Below, piece after piece: positions 1-13,245 of a stretch of DNA of 64,000 bases. Position numbers and translations under genes: made by a program. The DNA lies in contig NADL03000028.1 in NCBI GenBank assembly GCA_002205965.3, forward strand, positions 434,001 through 498,000, written 5' to 3'. Below the pieces are notes generated by a model. The model was not told where the DNA came from. It searched no databases and worked only from the letters and a program-made list of their open reading frames with translations. Source of the stretch: Kappaphycus alvarezii (taxonomy: Eukaryota; Rhodophyta; Florideophyceae; Gigartinales; Solieriaceae). Every line of letters begins with the position of its first letter. Position 1 is the first letter of the stretch.

Positions 1-157
1 AGCCTCCTGAATCCTCGGTTCAGGTTGTGGAGTTCTCTTCCGGTCCTTTTTCGCTTGAGTGGTCAATCGGTTCAGCCATTGTCCGGAGTCGTCCATCTAG
101 CAGAAACCAAGGTCCTGTGTAGTGCGAACTTTTCATCAAACAATAAAGCGTCATTCT
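1..157. repeat. Dispersed repeat R1, copy 1 (cut by window edge)
   Basis: This stretch recurs at 34431-34588 in the same orientation, with about 20 differences by eye over roughly 158 bases. Both copies share AGCCTCCTGAATCCTCGG near the start and end in AACAATAAAGCGTCATTCT, which contains an AATAAA-type polyadenylation signal. After that the two flanks differ completely. The sharp common end suggests the 3' end of a retroelement or part of an LTR. The copy starts at the first base of the window, so its true left end is not visible. Family not recognised. Confidence 0.75.
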
Positions 158-514
158 TCCTATATTTCAACAATTAAATATAAATTTAACACTTGATAAT
201 GAAAAAGGTAAAATTTATTATCATCGCTTGGTCGGTTAAAAAGGTTCTTCTGAAATTTGTGAAAAGTAGTTTAAAATAATTCTGAAAATAGGTTTCCAAT
301 ACAAAATGCTGCAATAAACTATATTTTAGTTGTGGAACATTGAATTTTACTTTTCTAATGAATTTTATAGCTTAAAATGAATGAAAATGTCTCAATTTTT
401 ACTATTTAAACAAAAAAACGTTATGAAAATAGCCCTTCCCTCTATAAGAAGATACTGTAATTAATTTATCTAGCATTTTGAATTTTTTTGCTTCGCGCAA
501 CGAGTAATTGTATT

Positions 515-991
515 ATGAGCAGAGCACCTAGAAGAGTACATGAAGAAATTGTGAATGGCAATAATTACATTGCGAGTTATTTGTACTACAGCGGCCATTT
601 ACAAACAACTAGCTCACAGGATTGCTTTCGATTTATAGATGGAATACATAGAATTACTAGGCGTAGGAATGCGAGGAGCCTTAAAAATGAATTATCAATA
701 GAATATATGTATAAAGGGTATGATTCATTTATCGAAAGTATTGATATATCAGTAAGAAATGAGGAAAATGAGACATTTAATTTAATCTACGGTTTCAGAG
801 TAACTACTGCTTCTCATCTCGTGTCAGCCACGTCCAGGATATGTGACGGAATTGCATTATCCGAATATAATTACATTTATGAAGGAGAATTGTTAATGAA
901 ACCGGATGGTACATTTTACCGCCTCGGGCAGGCAAGCTACGTACGACGTGAGAGAGGATGGATCGTTTACCGCGGGCGCATTTGGTATTAA
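515..991 (+). CDS. Orphan ORF, 158 aa, function unknown
   Basis: I do not recognise this protein. The frame is open from the ATG at 515 to a TAA at 989-991 and could be entered slightly upstream only through a non-ATG codon. The product is rich in Arg, Tyr and Ile, with no signal peptide or membrane segment visible and no zinc or catalytic motif. The residue mix looks like a folded soluble protein rather than the Phe/Leu/Ser/Lys noise of most frames here, and 158 codons without a stop is unusual in DNA this AT-rich. A TATA-like stretch (TATAAGAAG) lies near 441. No neighbour suggests a role. It could be a lineage-specific gene, a fragment of an unrecognised mobile element, or chance. Confidence 0.4.
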   Translation: MSRAPRRVHEEIVNGNNYIASYLYYSGHLQTTSSQDCFRFIDGIHRITRRRNARSLKNELSIEYMYKGYDSFIESIDISVRNEENETFNLIYGFRVTTASHLVSATSRICDGIALSEYNYIYEGELLMKPDGTFYRLGQASYVRRERGWIVYRGRIWY

Positions 992-2780
992 TATAGGATT
1001 TGACATCAATTTGGACTAAATTTGGTCGGATTGATATTTTTGAGGGTAAAATATCATCTCTACAATTTATTTGGTTTCGATATGGTGTCAAACACGTAGA
1101 ATGTTTTATTTCTGCATCAAAATATGTTCTAAAGTCATATGAAAGACCAATTGGAAAATCATAAGTTGCAAAGTGGAATTTCAAAAAAAAATTTTAGGAA
1201 TGGACATACCTTTATCATTTACAAATTTTCTAATGTATATTCGAAAAGAAAATTTTCGTCAATTAATTTCTTCCCCGAAACGAAGTATATTCTTTGAGCA
1301 GATTTATTTAATAGTTTAATTTTTAATTTTAACTTGCGTTTTTAAGTTTATAGATTGTTAGCACGGATTTTTCATCAATCTATCTAATTGAAGATATAAT
1401 AACGGGTAAAACTGTTTCTTATACTTGTAGCAAGTTTTCAATATGTTACATTAAAGCAACGAAAAACATTACTGAACTTTTTAAAGGTAGAATATTTCCT
1501 TTCAACGGTAACAGGATTGAAATAATACCAGATCTAGAATTTAAGCATTGTTTTTAAATTCTATACATAAATAGTTTCGTCAAAATACTACTATTTTAGG
1601 ACACGAATATGTTTCCTTGTGAATTCCTTGATTGGCGTCGTTGAATTGGCAATAAAGTGATAAGCTTTAATACATAGTTATCAGAGTTAAATGGAAAAAT
1701 GAAAGCTTCAGTAATTACAGAAGATAGGTATTGGGCGACATTGTAGATTTATTAGATACAGAAGCAATAAATTTAAATCTGTTTAACATTCAATCAGTAG
1801 TTTTTTTAAGATGTTTAATTTTTACATAAATATTTAAAAAACTTACACTATTTTCGTGACATTACTGGAATCAAGATGCAACAACGGTATAATCGGAAAA
1901 GTTCAGTAATGTAATGTTTTATGAAATTTTATGTACCTCTACTAAAATTTCAACGAGTAAGCACGTTAACATAATTTCTTGAAAATAAATGCCGTAAAAA
2001 GAGCTTATAAATAAAATGTATATGGTAAGAGAGTATGAAGTAATTGTCAAATTATTCCCAGTTTGAAAGCTGGAATAATTTATGGAGCGAGTTTTAAACG
2101 ATGAAAATCACTATATGTAATTAGTAGATATAATTTGCCTCAAATGGATAGCGAAAATATTTGTAGATATAAAGAAACATAAACCACAGAAAACAGGTGA
2201 AATCTAACTTTCAAAACCTGATAAGATCATATCTACGTAAGAAATATATTAATTGCGAAATCTGACTATGTTTATTAATTGTCCACTGGACGAAGGAATC
2301 AGTTCATCTCACTGATATATTAGTCGAGGTCTTTTCTAGGTCTGATGTATTTATCTTCCAAACTCACCCGATGAGTCCGTTTTAACATGTTGAAAACTAA
2401 TCTTTATTCTTAAACTCTAGCTATACCGTTTAGAGCATCCCGACCAGTGCAATATAAAGATGTCAAATGTAAAATTGATAATTTACTTGGCTTCGGCTGT
2501 CCCAAAAGGAACGAAAATAAAATAAAATTTTATTCTGAGGCCATAATCTGGGGCTATTTCAACCAAGAATAGACTCATTTCACATCTATGAATGAGTTGG
2601 TGGCAATATGGAGCTCAGTTCCTGCTATCTTTCTTCACGTTTCCCTCGGATTCTAGGTTTTTCCCTACTCCATCTCTACACCAAGCGAAGAAGTTCCCAT
2701 CACATCACACGCCCCTATGTCTGGAGCCCCGACTTGACCCATCCGGGGGAATCAGCAATCCCAACCAGCTCTAGTCTGCA
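992..2780. other. AT-rich stretch, nothing recognised
   Basis: Mostly AT-rich DNA with stops in all frames. From about 2640 the base composition becomes GC-richer, which probably marks the approach to the Harbinger element that follows. Terminal inverted repeats for that element were looked for here and not found. Confidence 0.5.
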
Positions 2781-2849
2781 TCCCTCTGTAAATTAGAATG
2801 CGCATTCGCATAGCGCTATTCTCCAACAGAGCGCAACTCGCGTCTGAGG

Positions 2850-3660
2850 AGCGAGGTACCCAGTATCGGACGATCAGATCTTAGCCCGCGCGTGGCTCAA
2901 AGTTTCTGAGGACCACGCGGTTGATTTTGAGCAGAAATCTCTAAAGTTTTTCCCTCGTATATTGGAATTTTACGGTAGCTTACGGCCTCTTAAAAGAATC
3001 TCTAGGACCGCCCAGTCACTCAAGCGCAAGATCAAGCTTATCAAGAAAAAATGAGTGAAATATTCCGGATGTGTAAAAGTATCTAGCGCTCGAAACTAAC
3101 AGGAGTCAGCGAAAACGATATATACCGAATGGAAACGGTTTTATACAATAGGGTAAAGATAAGTTCTACTGGAGACAACTGTGGCAAATCATTTAAGTTT
3201 TCTGAAGCGTGGAAGGTATTGCGCGATCATGAAAAAATATGGGCGGCTTCTCGGCACGCAAAAGTCTACCGGAAGAAAATGCTGCTCAAACGTCGTCTGG
3301 CAATCGTCGTAGTTGATGATAATAACTATTTTAATGTCGAAAGAAACTCCTATTCCACGAAGAGGGAACGTTCAATGTTAAGACTTAAGGCCAAAGAGTT
3401 TGCTAGAAAAAAGAATCTGCACCAAAGCGTCTGAAGCTAGCAGAAAAAGCGGTGAGTTACATCAGGCTAGAAACGCCTGTCTTGATCTGTATAATGAAAT
3501 AATGCTGTTCTCATCGTCCCCTGCAGAATGTAACCAGGATGATTCAGTTGAGTATTTTAACTTCATGCGTGCGGAAGCGCTACAGAAAGCAAGGAGAAGG
3601 GCTGTCAAATCGTTGGCGGAACCGGTGTCTACATTCAGTTATTTTATCTCTTACTGCTGA
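2850..3660 (+). pseudogene. Harbinger Myb/SANT-like accessory protein, broken
   Basis: The remnant runs over several frames. An early part (about 2885-3050) contains ARAWLKVSEDHAVDFEQKS and matches the W-x-x-V-S-E-D segment of the SANT/trihelix-like domain of Harbinger accessory proteins. The frame from 3129 gives YRMETVLYNRV and FKFSEAWKVLRDHEK, the conserved second half of that domain. The last part (3400-3660) has EYFNFMRAEALQKARRR, like the charged C-terminal helix of the family. The family pairs with a DDE transposase, and the remains of one lie just downstream in the opposite orientation. At least two frame changes and one in-frame stop (near 3052) break it, so it is not expected to give a full protein. 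The identification rests on recalled family motifs; a profile search would settle it. Confidence 0.65.
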
Positions 3661-3789
3661 AGATATTGTTGAAGACGTCTGTGCTTCTGTTGCAAACATC
3701 AAAGAGAACATAGATACCTAGTAGATCGACGCATTTCATAGCCGCCAAAAATAATGTCGGCAATAAACGTTTCATATAGGCTGCAGGAC

Positions 3790-5010
3790 TGAGGATCCCT
3801 TTATCATCCATAAATGATTCATTACCAACCCTTGAGTGTTACAATGCTCGGTTTCGTCTCTAGTAAAGCGCAGAGAACTGCTAACGACCCGGACAGAAAA
3901 CAGTAGAGAAATCCAAACTCTCCAGATTTCCCACATCGGAGTTGCATTCCCTCAAATCACTATATCGTCATCGCCTGCTTCTACAAAGTAACTCTCAACT
4001 TCCAGCTCTCCACGTTCCTCAATGGCCATATTATGTAGGATTATGCAACGCTTAAAATTTTCATGCATTACGTCTTTGGACTAATAGCACCCGGGACGAC
4101 TTAGAGTATGTTGCTTGTATTGAAGAATGCCAAAAGCTCGCTCCACATCCTTACTTGCTCCTTCTTGAAACCTTGCTAGTACTTTCTTCGTCTCTTTGAT
4201 TGAGTCTAGAACGGTATATGAATGCCTTCAACAAGAAATAGGGCACATTCCTTTTCTGTCCGTCAATAATGAACTCAATAGGAGGAGAATAACTCCCGTC
4301 GGAAATTTTTTTGGATCAAGGGTTAACAGTAAAGAACAATGGTTAACAGTAAAGAACATTAATGTGGTTGAAAGGCCCTGGCATTCCAAAAATCATGCCG
4401 TATCCATAGCGTGTCATCTGCAATCGCCTCCAATGTTATCGCTGGAACCCCTCCTTTCCTTCAAACCGGCCACGCCAGGCTGTTGGACAGTTTTCCCATA
4501 CCCATTTACAGAAATCCAAACTTCCCAATAACCATGGAAATTCCCGCCTTTCTTACATGTCAAGAACTTTCTAAATATCAGCCTCCGTCGGACTAGAAGA
4601 TAACCCTCGGAGAAAGACCTAGAAACTATTTTAACAAACTCTTTGACAAACTGATCCGCAGTAGAAGATCCCAATCTCAAATAATCATCGACGGAATCAG
4701 ATGAACACCCGTATGCCAGAATTCGAAATGCGGCAGTGGCTTTCTGTAGGCCAGAAAGCCCTATTTTTCCGCTACAATCCTTCCGCTGCGTAAAATGTGT
4801 TGGATTGAAGAGCGTCGTAGATACGCATGAAAAAGCTCTTTGAAATACGATAACGATGTTTGAATAAGGCTGCAGGGTAATAGGGGTTTCTCTGAAGAAT
4901 TGATCTAAAAACTGTGCGGCTCCCTCTGCGCAACGTCCTTCAATGTTGGAAGGTCGTCCAGGCCTTGATCTGCCTCTCTGTTTCTCTTCATCTCCATCAG
5001 TATACTGCAA
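3790..5010 (-). pseudogene. PIF/Harbinger DDE transposase (DDE_Tnp_4 type), broken
   Basis: The N-terminal part (5010 down to about 4590) is open for nearly 200 codons and includes GLSGLQKATAAFRILAYG and SVDDYLRLGSS, a very conserved stretch of Harbinger transposases. Near 4560-4480 on the minus strand comes GSLDFCKWVWENCP, equivalent to the family's G-S-I-D-C-x-H-W-x-W-x-N-C-P with the first catalytic Asp. Another frame near 4450-4390 gives ITLEAIADDTLWIRH, around the second acidic region. Near 4165-4115 QEGASKDVERAFGILQ matches the family's V-E-R-A-F-G-x-L-Q motif. Reading requires several frame changes, and in-frame stops follow, so the gene is dead. The intact enzyme would cut at the terminal repeats and reinsert the element, usually at TWA sites. 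Class call is firm; the exact C-terminal end is not. Confidence 0.85.
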
Positions 5011-8000
5011 AAGGTTTTGAAAAATATCAATGAGGTCATCGTCTATGAAATCTTAAAGGATGGGGTTCTACATTATACCTGCTGGTACAGGACGATTGCT
5101 CCTACTGAGTACGAGGGTGACAGAAAAGTAAAAAAGAATTGCACCGGTGTGAAAAGAATGAAGGAGCCAAATGACATAAATAAACTAATTTTTGTCAGCC
5201 GATGAAAAAATTCCAGTTGTATCAAAATTTATCTCATTAAATACAACCTTGGGGATGCTCTTAGAGAGAAAACAAGCTTTTTATGACTGAAAGCAGCTTC
5301 AGAAAGTATAAATGAAATATTTATGATAACCTCTTACACTAACATCATCATTTGATTATGTGCCTTTTCGTGGCAACTTCTTTTGACACTTCATTGGACA
5401 CTGGCTCGAAATCTAAAGTTTTACGGTTTAGTGCTGAGCTTTATATCTAGAAGTTTAAAGATAGAAGTAGAAAGAATTACAGCGCTTACCCCGAACGCTT
5501 AGAAAGCGTAAGGAAATCGTGTTGAACAAATAGACATTCGTATATTGTACAGATTTTAAGTTGTGCGTTGCATCTCAGAGTTGCTAACCAAGGGTTTTAG
5601 CTCACTCTCTGTTTCATTTCACTCCTATTACTTATTGAGTAAATTACTGACTACCTCTTCACTCAGTACTCAACAACCAGCGATAGGATGTCACCGAATA
5701 AAATTTTAACTTTTCGTCCTTTTGCCATATTCACTTTACGTTATTAGTGCGGGCTCTTATTGTTGGGAAAAAGAGAGTTTTTGTAAATTAATATCTGCCT
5801 TTCCGGATAAATGATACTTTCAGTGCCGTCCGACTTCGTTGACTTCCATTTTTAAGGCCAAAAGGGTGTGTCGAACTGTGACAGTGATACAAGCGGAATA
5901 TAAACTTTCTTTTGGTGATTTAAACGCACCGCTAGAATGAATCTAAATAGTTTTCCACTAACTCTCCGTGACATTCACAGTCGAGTAAATTTGGTGCAGT
6001 AAATAAAATTTTCTTTATTAGATTACTCGAAGATTCTGCATGGCGATAAGAGCCTCCAGATATTTTCTAAGATAGTAGCCAAATGAAAAGCCAACCTGCA
6101 TATGTGACGTGATTGATGCAAAGATTTGGTTTATCGTAGGCGCCAACAATTACAGGATTTGGTGGTATTTAAAAGAGCAGTACTACGTCTATATCAAATA
6201 GGGAGTAGATCATATTGGAAAAGGTCTCCAGAGATAAGCAAAGGTGGTTCAGGAGATAATATTTTTTGATAAAACACAGGATATTTATTATTAAGCCATT
6301 AAATTCTGCCGCTCGATTAATTTTGAAACTTCTGTTTACATCTTCCTATTGCACTGTACAATGTCTTTAGTTCATTATTGCTTGCCGGTTTCATGCGAAT
6401 ATCTGCACGAAAATAGACTAAGGACACTTGTTTAATTTATTCGTATCTGAATTTCGCTCATGTTTGACGGAACGAGGACCGATGACCTCTTTATTTTTCT
6501 TACGCTAGAATCGACGGCGGCTTTTTATATCGCTTTGCTTTGAGGACAGGCTGTCTTGGTTCCTTTGTCAATGTTAAAGCTTTGCAGACAACTATTTATT
6601 TTTGTAACTATCTGATCTTTTCCATCCTTTGACAAAAACTCTTCTTCACTTTTTGAGTTACCTAAGGTGATTAAACATCAGAGAGTGTCCTTTTACTTCC
6701 TCTATCGATGTCGCAGCTGCCAACCGTTGCCGACAGCAAGAAAGGAGCGAAAAGCTCAATACGGAATGCAGAAGACACCTGAACAGAAAAATAGTTGGTT
6801 GAAATGATCTCTAGTGGCACGATTGATTAAAATAAAGTAACAGGCAGGAAATCGAGGAATGAATAACGACAAGAATCCAACAGGCACCCTGTACCTGTCA
6901 AGAAAGCTCAAAAAGGGAACTCCAGGAGTATTAGCGGCTCTCATTTGATTTTATGATGGGTAGAAGCATAGGTAAAGGACAAACAGAAAAAATTTATACC
7001 TCTTTGATACAATGACGCTCGCCTGTTTCTCTATTTTTCAATATTTTCCACACCAAAAAATTCATCTGGAACGAAGCTACTATATAAAAGGAAACAAGAC
7101 TGCGGAAGAAATACGGGACTTTCGGAATTCCCACAATGTGTTCTTCTCAGACTCACTATAATTCAAATTTGAGTTTGAAATTTTTGGAAATGAATCCCTA
7201 TGGATCAGGCTTTCACGCTTATCACCCTGGCTGTGATTTGGTTTTCATCCAACATAGTGCGTAAAATGCAGCTGGTAGCATTTTTAGAACTTGATAGAGA
7301 TTTATCCGGTTCTCTATTATCAGTATACTCCCTGAGGACGCAAAATAAACTGAATATGACGAAAAGTTCATTATTCAAAGGATTTTTATTCAATTTCAAG
7401 ACTGTATGATACAAATCACATGATGGAAGATCTGTCCTTGTCAATCTTGAAATTTATCAATTTATTTCTGAATTATTTTCACGCAATCTCCAAAGAAAGA
7501 ATTTTAATGAGTACTAGAATCTAAATTTCGCTCTGATTGCATATACGCTTGTCCCGCACCTTTCCAGCTTCGAAAAAATGGAGCATTTGCGATGGTGCTT
7601 TTCTGTTAACGCAATAATTTCATTCATTCTGTAGCTCTCCTGAAGAATAGGTAGACATTATTCTTTCATATTATACTCAAAAGGAGCTTAGAGGACCAAA
7701 AGACTAAGATGGTATTAAACAGGGTATTTATTCCCTTTTCTGCTAGGCTTAACATTCATTTGCAGCATATTTCGCTACTAAATATATGATATTTACCGGT
7801 TTTATTCACTTCTTTTCATGGCTAATGCCTCTTGAAACTCTGCGATGCATCCTATCTCGAAAGTTTCAGACTCTGAAATTAGATCATAAATCTTTTTTAA
7901 CAGTCATAAATTGGCTGAAATGTAGGAAGGGTAACATTAGTAAGCAGTGTAAAGCGGACAAGATTTTCTTAATCGGAATAATTTTATGTCTTCTTTCCAG

Positions 8001-11000
8001 CCCTATAAGCTGGAACTACTCAAAGAAATGCTTTGGTAATCTTATTATCCCCCTCATCGGAAAGATCTTGGCAGTTCTTCCGTAAAGTTATTTCCAATGA
8101 AGAGATATTTTTTAGTGAATCTGTATCATACTTCCTGGAAGTAGAGACTATTGTCCTACGCTGACACTTGTTAATGTATCAATAATGGTATGGAAAACTT
8201 TGGTACCTTTACAGACGGGACTGTACCTAGTATAGAGCGATCGAAAATTGATTCATTACTACAACCTGTGCTTTACATTGCTCATAAAAGAAAAAATAGT
8301 ACCAAATTTCAAGCCATTTAATCACTCTATAGCATTTTATTGCACCTGATGATATCTAAAGAAGGTCACTGCTATTTCTTTAAAGCTCTATATTCTGAGT
8401 GGAGCTGTATGTGATCTTTGAGTCCTTTGAAAACATGCTGGTAAGCGGTTTTGAACCTTTATAGATTCAGTTTGCAGTGCAAGGATATGAATGTACGAAA
8501 ATTTGCCTGTAACTAATCTTAGAAGTAAGCATATGTAATATAACAATAATTTTTCCGAAGAGGTCCAAAACTGTTTCATTTCAAGCGTAAGATTATACCA
8601 AGAGAGAAACACATAGATAGGTTTAAATGTATGCAGGGCTATTGCAGAATATTTTTTAATTTATACATTTAAAGTTTGAATGTTTGCAGGTCTATTGCAG
8701 AATATTCTTAAATTTGTCCATCTTAGCACTAGTGCACAGTTAATTGACTATCATTCATTGAAACTTGAGGAATGAATTTTTCACAAAGACATTAAGGTGT
8801 TTTCATGAATAATTTGCGTGAATTTCCGAACAAAGTCCAGGAATAGACTCATTACAGCCTTCATCTAGTTACTACTAGAGGAGAAACGATTCAAGTTTTG
8901 AGAAGCGTGATACGCCTGGACTTTAAATTTATTGCTTCTTCCTAAGGTCATATCGCTATTTCCGCCTACATTTAGGCCAGATTAGAAGAATATTTATCAA
9001 TCTTTCTATCTTTCTTACAACTGAATGCCTTCAGTACAGTCCATTTTCATCACTTTCGCCATTGATCGACGATTTGAGGTGACAGCGGGGAGGAATCGGG
9101 ATACAGAGAAGTATTTCGTCGTCACATAAGGAAAAAATGGCCAGCGAGGTGATCGCTAATAGTTTATGATGATTTTTTCTTAATGTTAATGAAATTGAGA
9201 GTAGCAACATGATCTTTATGAAATTACGGGACTGATTGAATTTATATATGCCAGGAGGACAGCAGCGACTACTGAAAATGTAATGAAATGTCTGTGAAAA
9301 GGAGGAGAAATCGATAAGTAGCGACAATAAGCGAGCCAAAAGATGCGTCAGCCAAAGATTCTGATGCGGAACGGAAATGAATTGTTAGCCAACGCATTCA
9401 AAATAAATTAATACCAAGTGAAATGGCTTGATATCGAAGAAAAAATGTTTTTTTTGCAAATAAAAGGATGAGCGCAAAGCAGGAAGGCTAACGACATTGA
9501 AGTAATACGATTCTTGGAGACTTTTCATAGAAAAAAAACTTCCAAATAAGTTATTGAAAGAGTCTCTTTATATAGAAAAGAGCTGCAGAATGCCCTTTCC
9601 GTCCGGTGTTATTTGACGTTCGTCCTAGGCACATTAACGCCCAATTTTCATTAAAAAAGGTCGCCTCCTTGCATTTAGTTATCCAAATGTGCCCATTAAC
9701 ATTAGAACACCTCGTTTAATCCTTGATAATATCCTCTAATAAACTACAGAGGATAATTTACTTAGAATATGCATGGCATGGAAATCGATGAAAAGCGGAT
9801 ATTGCAAATGAGACCCACCATTTTCAACGAGAGATTTTTCCATTAAATATAATACTACATCACAGACTTTTGTTTGCAGAGCCCCACCATATTGTTTACT
9901 GGACTCTTCCGTTCCCCAAAAAACGCGAGAAATGTGCATATTTACCACTCTTATTTTCTCCAGAGACACTTTTCTCATACTTAAATCTTTGTAACGATGA
10001 TATAGAGAAGCCACATGAATACTAAATAAAATGCAAAACCTTGCACTATACAAATGAAGCAGTCGCGTAATTTCCGTCCAACTGGGACAAATATGGATTT
10101 AAGCAACCGAAGCCTACAGGATCAGAGAAAAACTTTTTTCAGGTAGCTAATCTTCCAAAAAGACTGTATGAATGAGTTACAGCTCAAGAGAAATTTCTTT
10201 TATTAATACAGATGCAGAAAATTGCCGAAAATGAGTACAATTTACCTTAAATGCATCGCTGACCTGTGTAAAACCAATTCATTTACAGCCTACGAGATTT
10301 TTGTTTCGCACTGTAGTCTTAAGTAAGATAAATATAGTCGAAGACCTCTAGCCTACGTTGAAAGCACTGAGGAAGATGCTCTACGTGCTTTAAGACTCCT
10401 GAATCTCAAAATAAGGAGTCTTGATTTACGCGCAGAATATCCGAACGAAATCTTTAGCTGCAAACGAAACAAGGGTAACTCCTAATGAATGCAGTACTGA
10501 CAAACATCTTATTGAGTATATTAGCCAATACCTTCCAGACAAAAAAAAGCCTCTATTTCTACTGCAATATTTACCACAGAACCTTAGCCAGACAAGTTTG
10601 ACATGGTCGAAGAATATGCCGCCGAATCGCGACCCTCAGCAGATTATCAATGACAGTAAAGGATTCCCAGCTGCATCAAAAGCTGAGATATGCCATTCGG
10701 TCACACTATGCGGCTTCTTTGATAGGTAGAGCAGGTAGAGCTCGACAGAAGGCATATTTTAGTCTTCCAATTCGAAGGGAATTTTTCTCAATTACTCTCT
10801 ATGCTGTATATGCAAGGAACAGTATTAAAACAGTGAATATTGTGGTCCCGCTCAAAAAGAGTAACAGATTTGATTTATATTTTTAGTTTTGTTGAGTCAG
10901 AAACTTAACTTGATTAAAACTAATGTGTTGGCAAAGACTTGGGACTTTTATAGTATGATGTTGTCTGTCATTACTTTTGAAGACGTGTTTCGACATTCAA

Positions 11001-11284
11001 TAGCAACGCGAAAACGATTTATGTAGTAACGAAATAGGCAATAGAAGTACCTTTGACTGCCTTTTGAAATAATTTGATGTTTATCTTCTTCATGTGTTGA
11101 TGGTCGTAGCGAGGTGCTACCCTCAAAACGCTAACAGCATTACTGAATTATTTCGCAGCGGTCCATTCTTTTAAACTTTTAAAAATACATTTGAAGCAAC
11201 GATAGTAACACATATGCATTGTTCTCGTATAAGTAAATCTGCCTTCGGTCAATTTATTGTTTCTTGAATGTTTACATGAAGCTT
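5011..11284. other. AT-rich stretch without recognisable genes
   Basis: All frames are short and low in complexity. Longer ones (for example 7786-8085 on plus, 9031-9339 and 9736-10053 on minus, 10421-10886 on plus) are rich in Phe, Leu, Ser and Lys and show no motif I can name. The only structured item seen is an imperfect direct repeat at 8621-8711, listed separately. Confidence 0.5.
8621..8711. repeat. Two-unit imperfect direct repeat
   Basis: A 38-bp unit at 8621-8658 recurs at 8674-8711. Both copies share CTATTGCAGAATATT preceded by TGCAGG, and about 33 of 38 positions agree by eye. The spacing is 53 bp. It looks like a small local duplication in AT-rich DNA. Confidence 0.7.
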
Positions 11285-13245
11285 TTGCGTCGAATACGGC
11301 GTCAGAACGGGCTTCTATGGCTCAGTCAGCGTGCAAAGAGATGCCTACGACTATATTGGAGATGAAAACTCACAAGTCCCTACACCATACGACTCCTGCT
11401 GCTGCCAATAGGCTCTAACAACCTGGTGATAAAGTGCTGGTCTGGAGGGAGAAAATTGTGAGCCATCGTATAGGTGAGTGGTTAGGCCCCTTTCTAGAGA
11501 TTGAAAAGATGTGCAGAGGATTCTTGTCTACGCGCAAGACGAAAAGATCAGCGCAGCTCGTCCATTCAATGCAGCAAAAGTGAGAAGGTATTTCACTAGC
11601 GACAGCTCCGCCTCCAGTTCGGTTTATCTCACTTACTGCTTCACGAATGAACTTGGAAGTGCTTTTAAACGGTTTGGAACCGGATAAAATTATACAGTCG
11701 ATGAAATCTTCAAAACACGAACCTATATGACCGAAATTAGGGTCCCGACCCACCCAAGGGCACACAATACCGATATTTAAGCTTCAAAATGGGCATACAT
11801 CAAAGGCTTACTTTAAAATGTAACTTTGACGGTATGCTCAAGTAAGAACTGCCAGAAAATATCAATATACTCCGCGGCCGACTCTTCCTAACTGTTAAGT
11901 CAACAGAAGATGGGAAAATTAAACATAAGGCTCAGTATTTCATCGGCGGACATCAAGACAAATTCAATGATCTAATGGTACAATCTACATTAACTCTGCA
12001 GTCTCACTCTGTACGGCTGCTACTTACGCATTCATCCTCCTTCGGCTTCGATATGCGGACACCCAGTATTCGCCAAACTTATCTGCAAGCGGCTGAAGTA
12101 TTAGGAAGGGATATATTCGTCAAATCGTCAGTTCCAGAGTTTGAACTTTACCCATCACAGTTTCCAAGGCTATAGAAGCCACTATACAGTCTCTGTGAAT
12201 CGGATGATCTGTGGCACGAGACTCTCGCTAAAAATCAGGGCGACGAGCTGGGAATAAAGGTTTTACTTGTAAAAAAAGCAGTACTGAAATATTTATATGG
12301 TGGATGTGTAGAATATCTTATTCGTGTTGGAGGAAGTGAGGTCAAGTATACAGTATATCAAAAAGGACCAATATCCGATTTGAAATGTCAGAAGACCAAA
12401 TGCTTCCTTGCTCATTCACCGGTTTCTCTCTCGCCATCGATAAAAGCGACACCCTTGTTCAAGATTCGCACGAGTACCTTAAGAAGCTAAAGCAGCTACC
12501 CCTCACTGCGAGTTTTCAAAAAAATTCCGATCAGTTCATTTGAAGCTTGCCTGGCTCGCAAATACACGGACTGGCTGCTCATTCTAAATTCCTCAGCTTG
12601 TTCAAGAGAGAGAGCACAGGTTTACAGAGGCACCGGAACAATAATTAAAGCTCCTTAACAAGGTCATCGCATTTTTTTTCATAATCGCCTTTCCCTGCAG
12701 ATCCCGAAGCTTAATACAGAGACTATCTGGATCATTCGATTCTCTGACGCGTATTTTGCAAAAACTTAGGACTTATATACGAAGAAAGGCCATGTATGTT
12801 TTATTGGAGGCAATACTGGGCTGTTCGCCCCTACCTCAATCAAGCCATAAAACGCGAAAAGGGTAACTACATCTGCTATGGCTGGCAAGGTCATTGCTTT
12901 TAGTGACTATTTCCATGTCGCTATAGTTCTTTCGATAGAGCTTGAAGCAATTCGGGGTTTCAAAGTAACTGCGCAGCCCTTTACCGATAGTAAAAGTTTA
13001 TTCGATGTAATTTCGAAAGGGTCTCGATCCTCCGAAAAAGGTCTGATGTTGCATATTGCAGCCGCACGAGAGGGCTTCAAGGATCTCATCATTTCGGATA
13101 TTAGATTGTAAGGTGTTCTTGCAATATTGATGATGGATTAACGAAGCCGATGTACCAAAGAGCTCTACAACAACTTTTGATAACTGGAAGACCCTACTTA
13201 TCTGCTGAGCAGTGGATATTTCGCAATTAATCCAAGTCTCCAGAG
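11285..13245 (+). mobile_element. Ty1/copia LTR retrotransposon fossil
   Basis: Remains of the 3' part of a copia pol region read on the plus strand in the expected order. The integrase C-terminal part lies at about 11,290-11,750 (DKVLVWREKIVSHRIGEW; further on RPFNAA). Reverse transcriptase lies at about 11,900-12,500 (SVRLLLTHSSSFGF, RQTYLQAAEV, IFVKSS). RNase H lies at about 12,780-13,240 (SIELEAIRGFK, TDSKSLFDVISKGS and DGLTKPMYQRALQQLL, the usual end of copia pol). No LTR is recognisable on either side and the gag and early integrase parts were not found. The element is old and thoroughly broken, with many breaks. Confidence 0.85.

Larger units (their letters stand above)
2780..5010. mobile_element. 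Decayed PIF/Harbinger DNA transposon A, two convergent genes
   Basis: A plus-strand gene for the Myb/SANT-like accessory protein (about 2850-3660) points toward a minus-strand DDE transposase gene (about 5010-3790). PIF/Harbinger elements normally encode exactly this pair: the accessory protein binds DNA and helps bring the transposase into the nucleus. Both genes are broken by stops and frame changes. I found no terminal inverted repeats or TWA target duplications, so the outer ends are not fixed and the span given is that of the coding remains. Confidence 0.75.
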
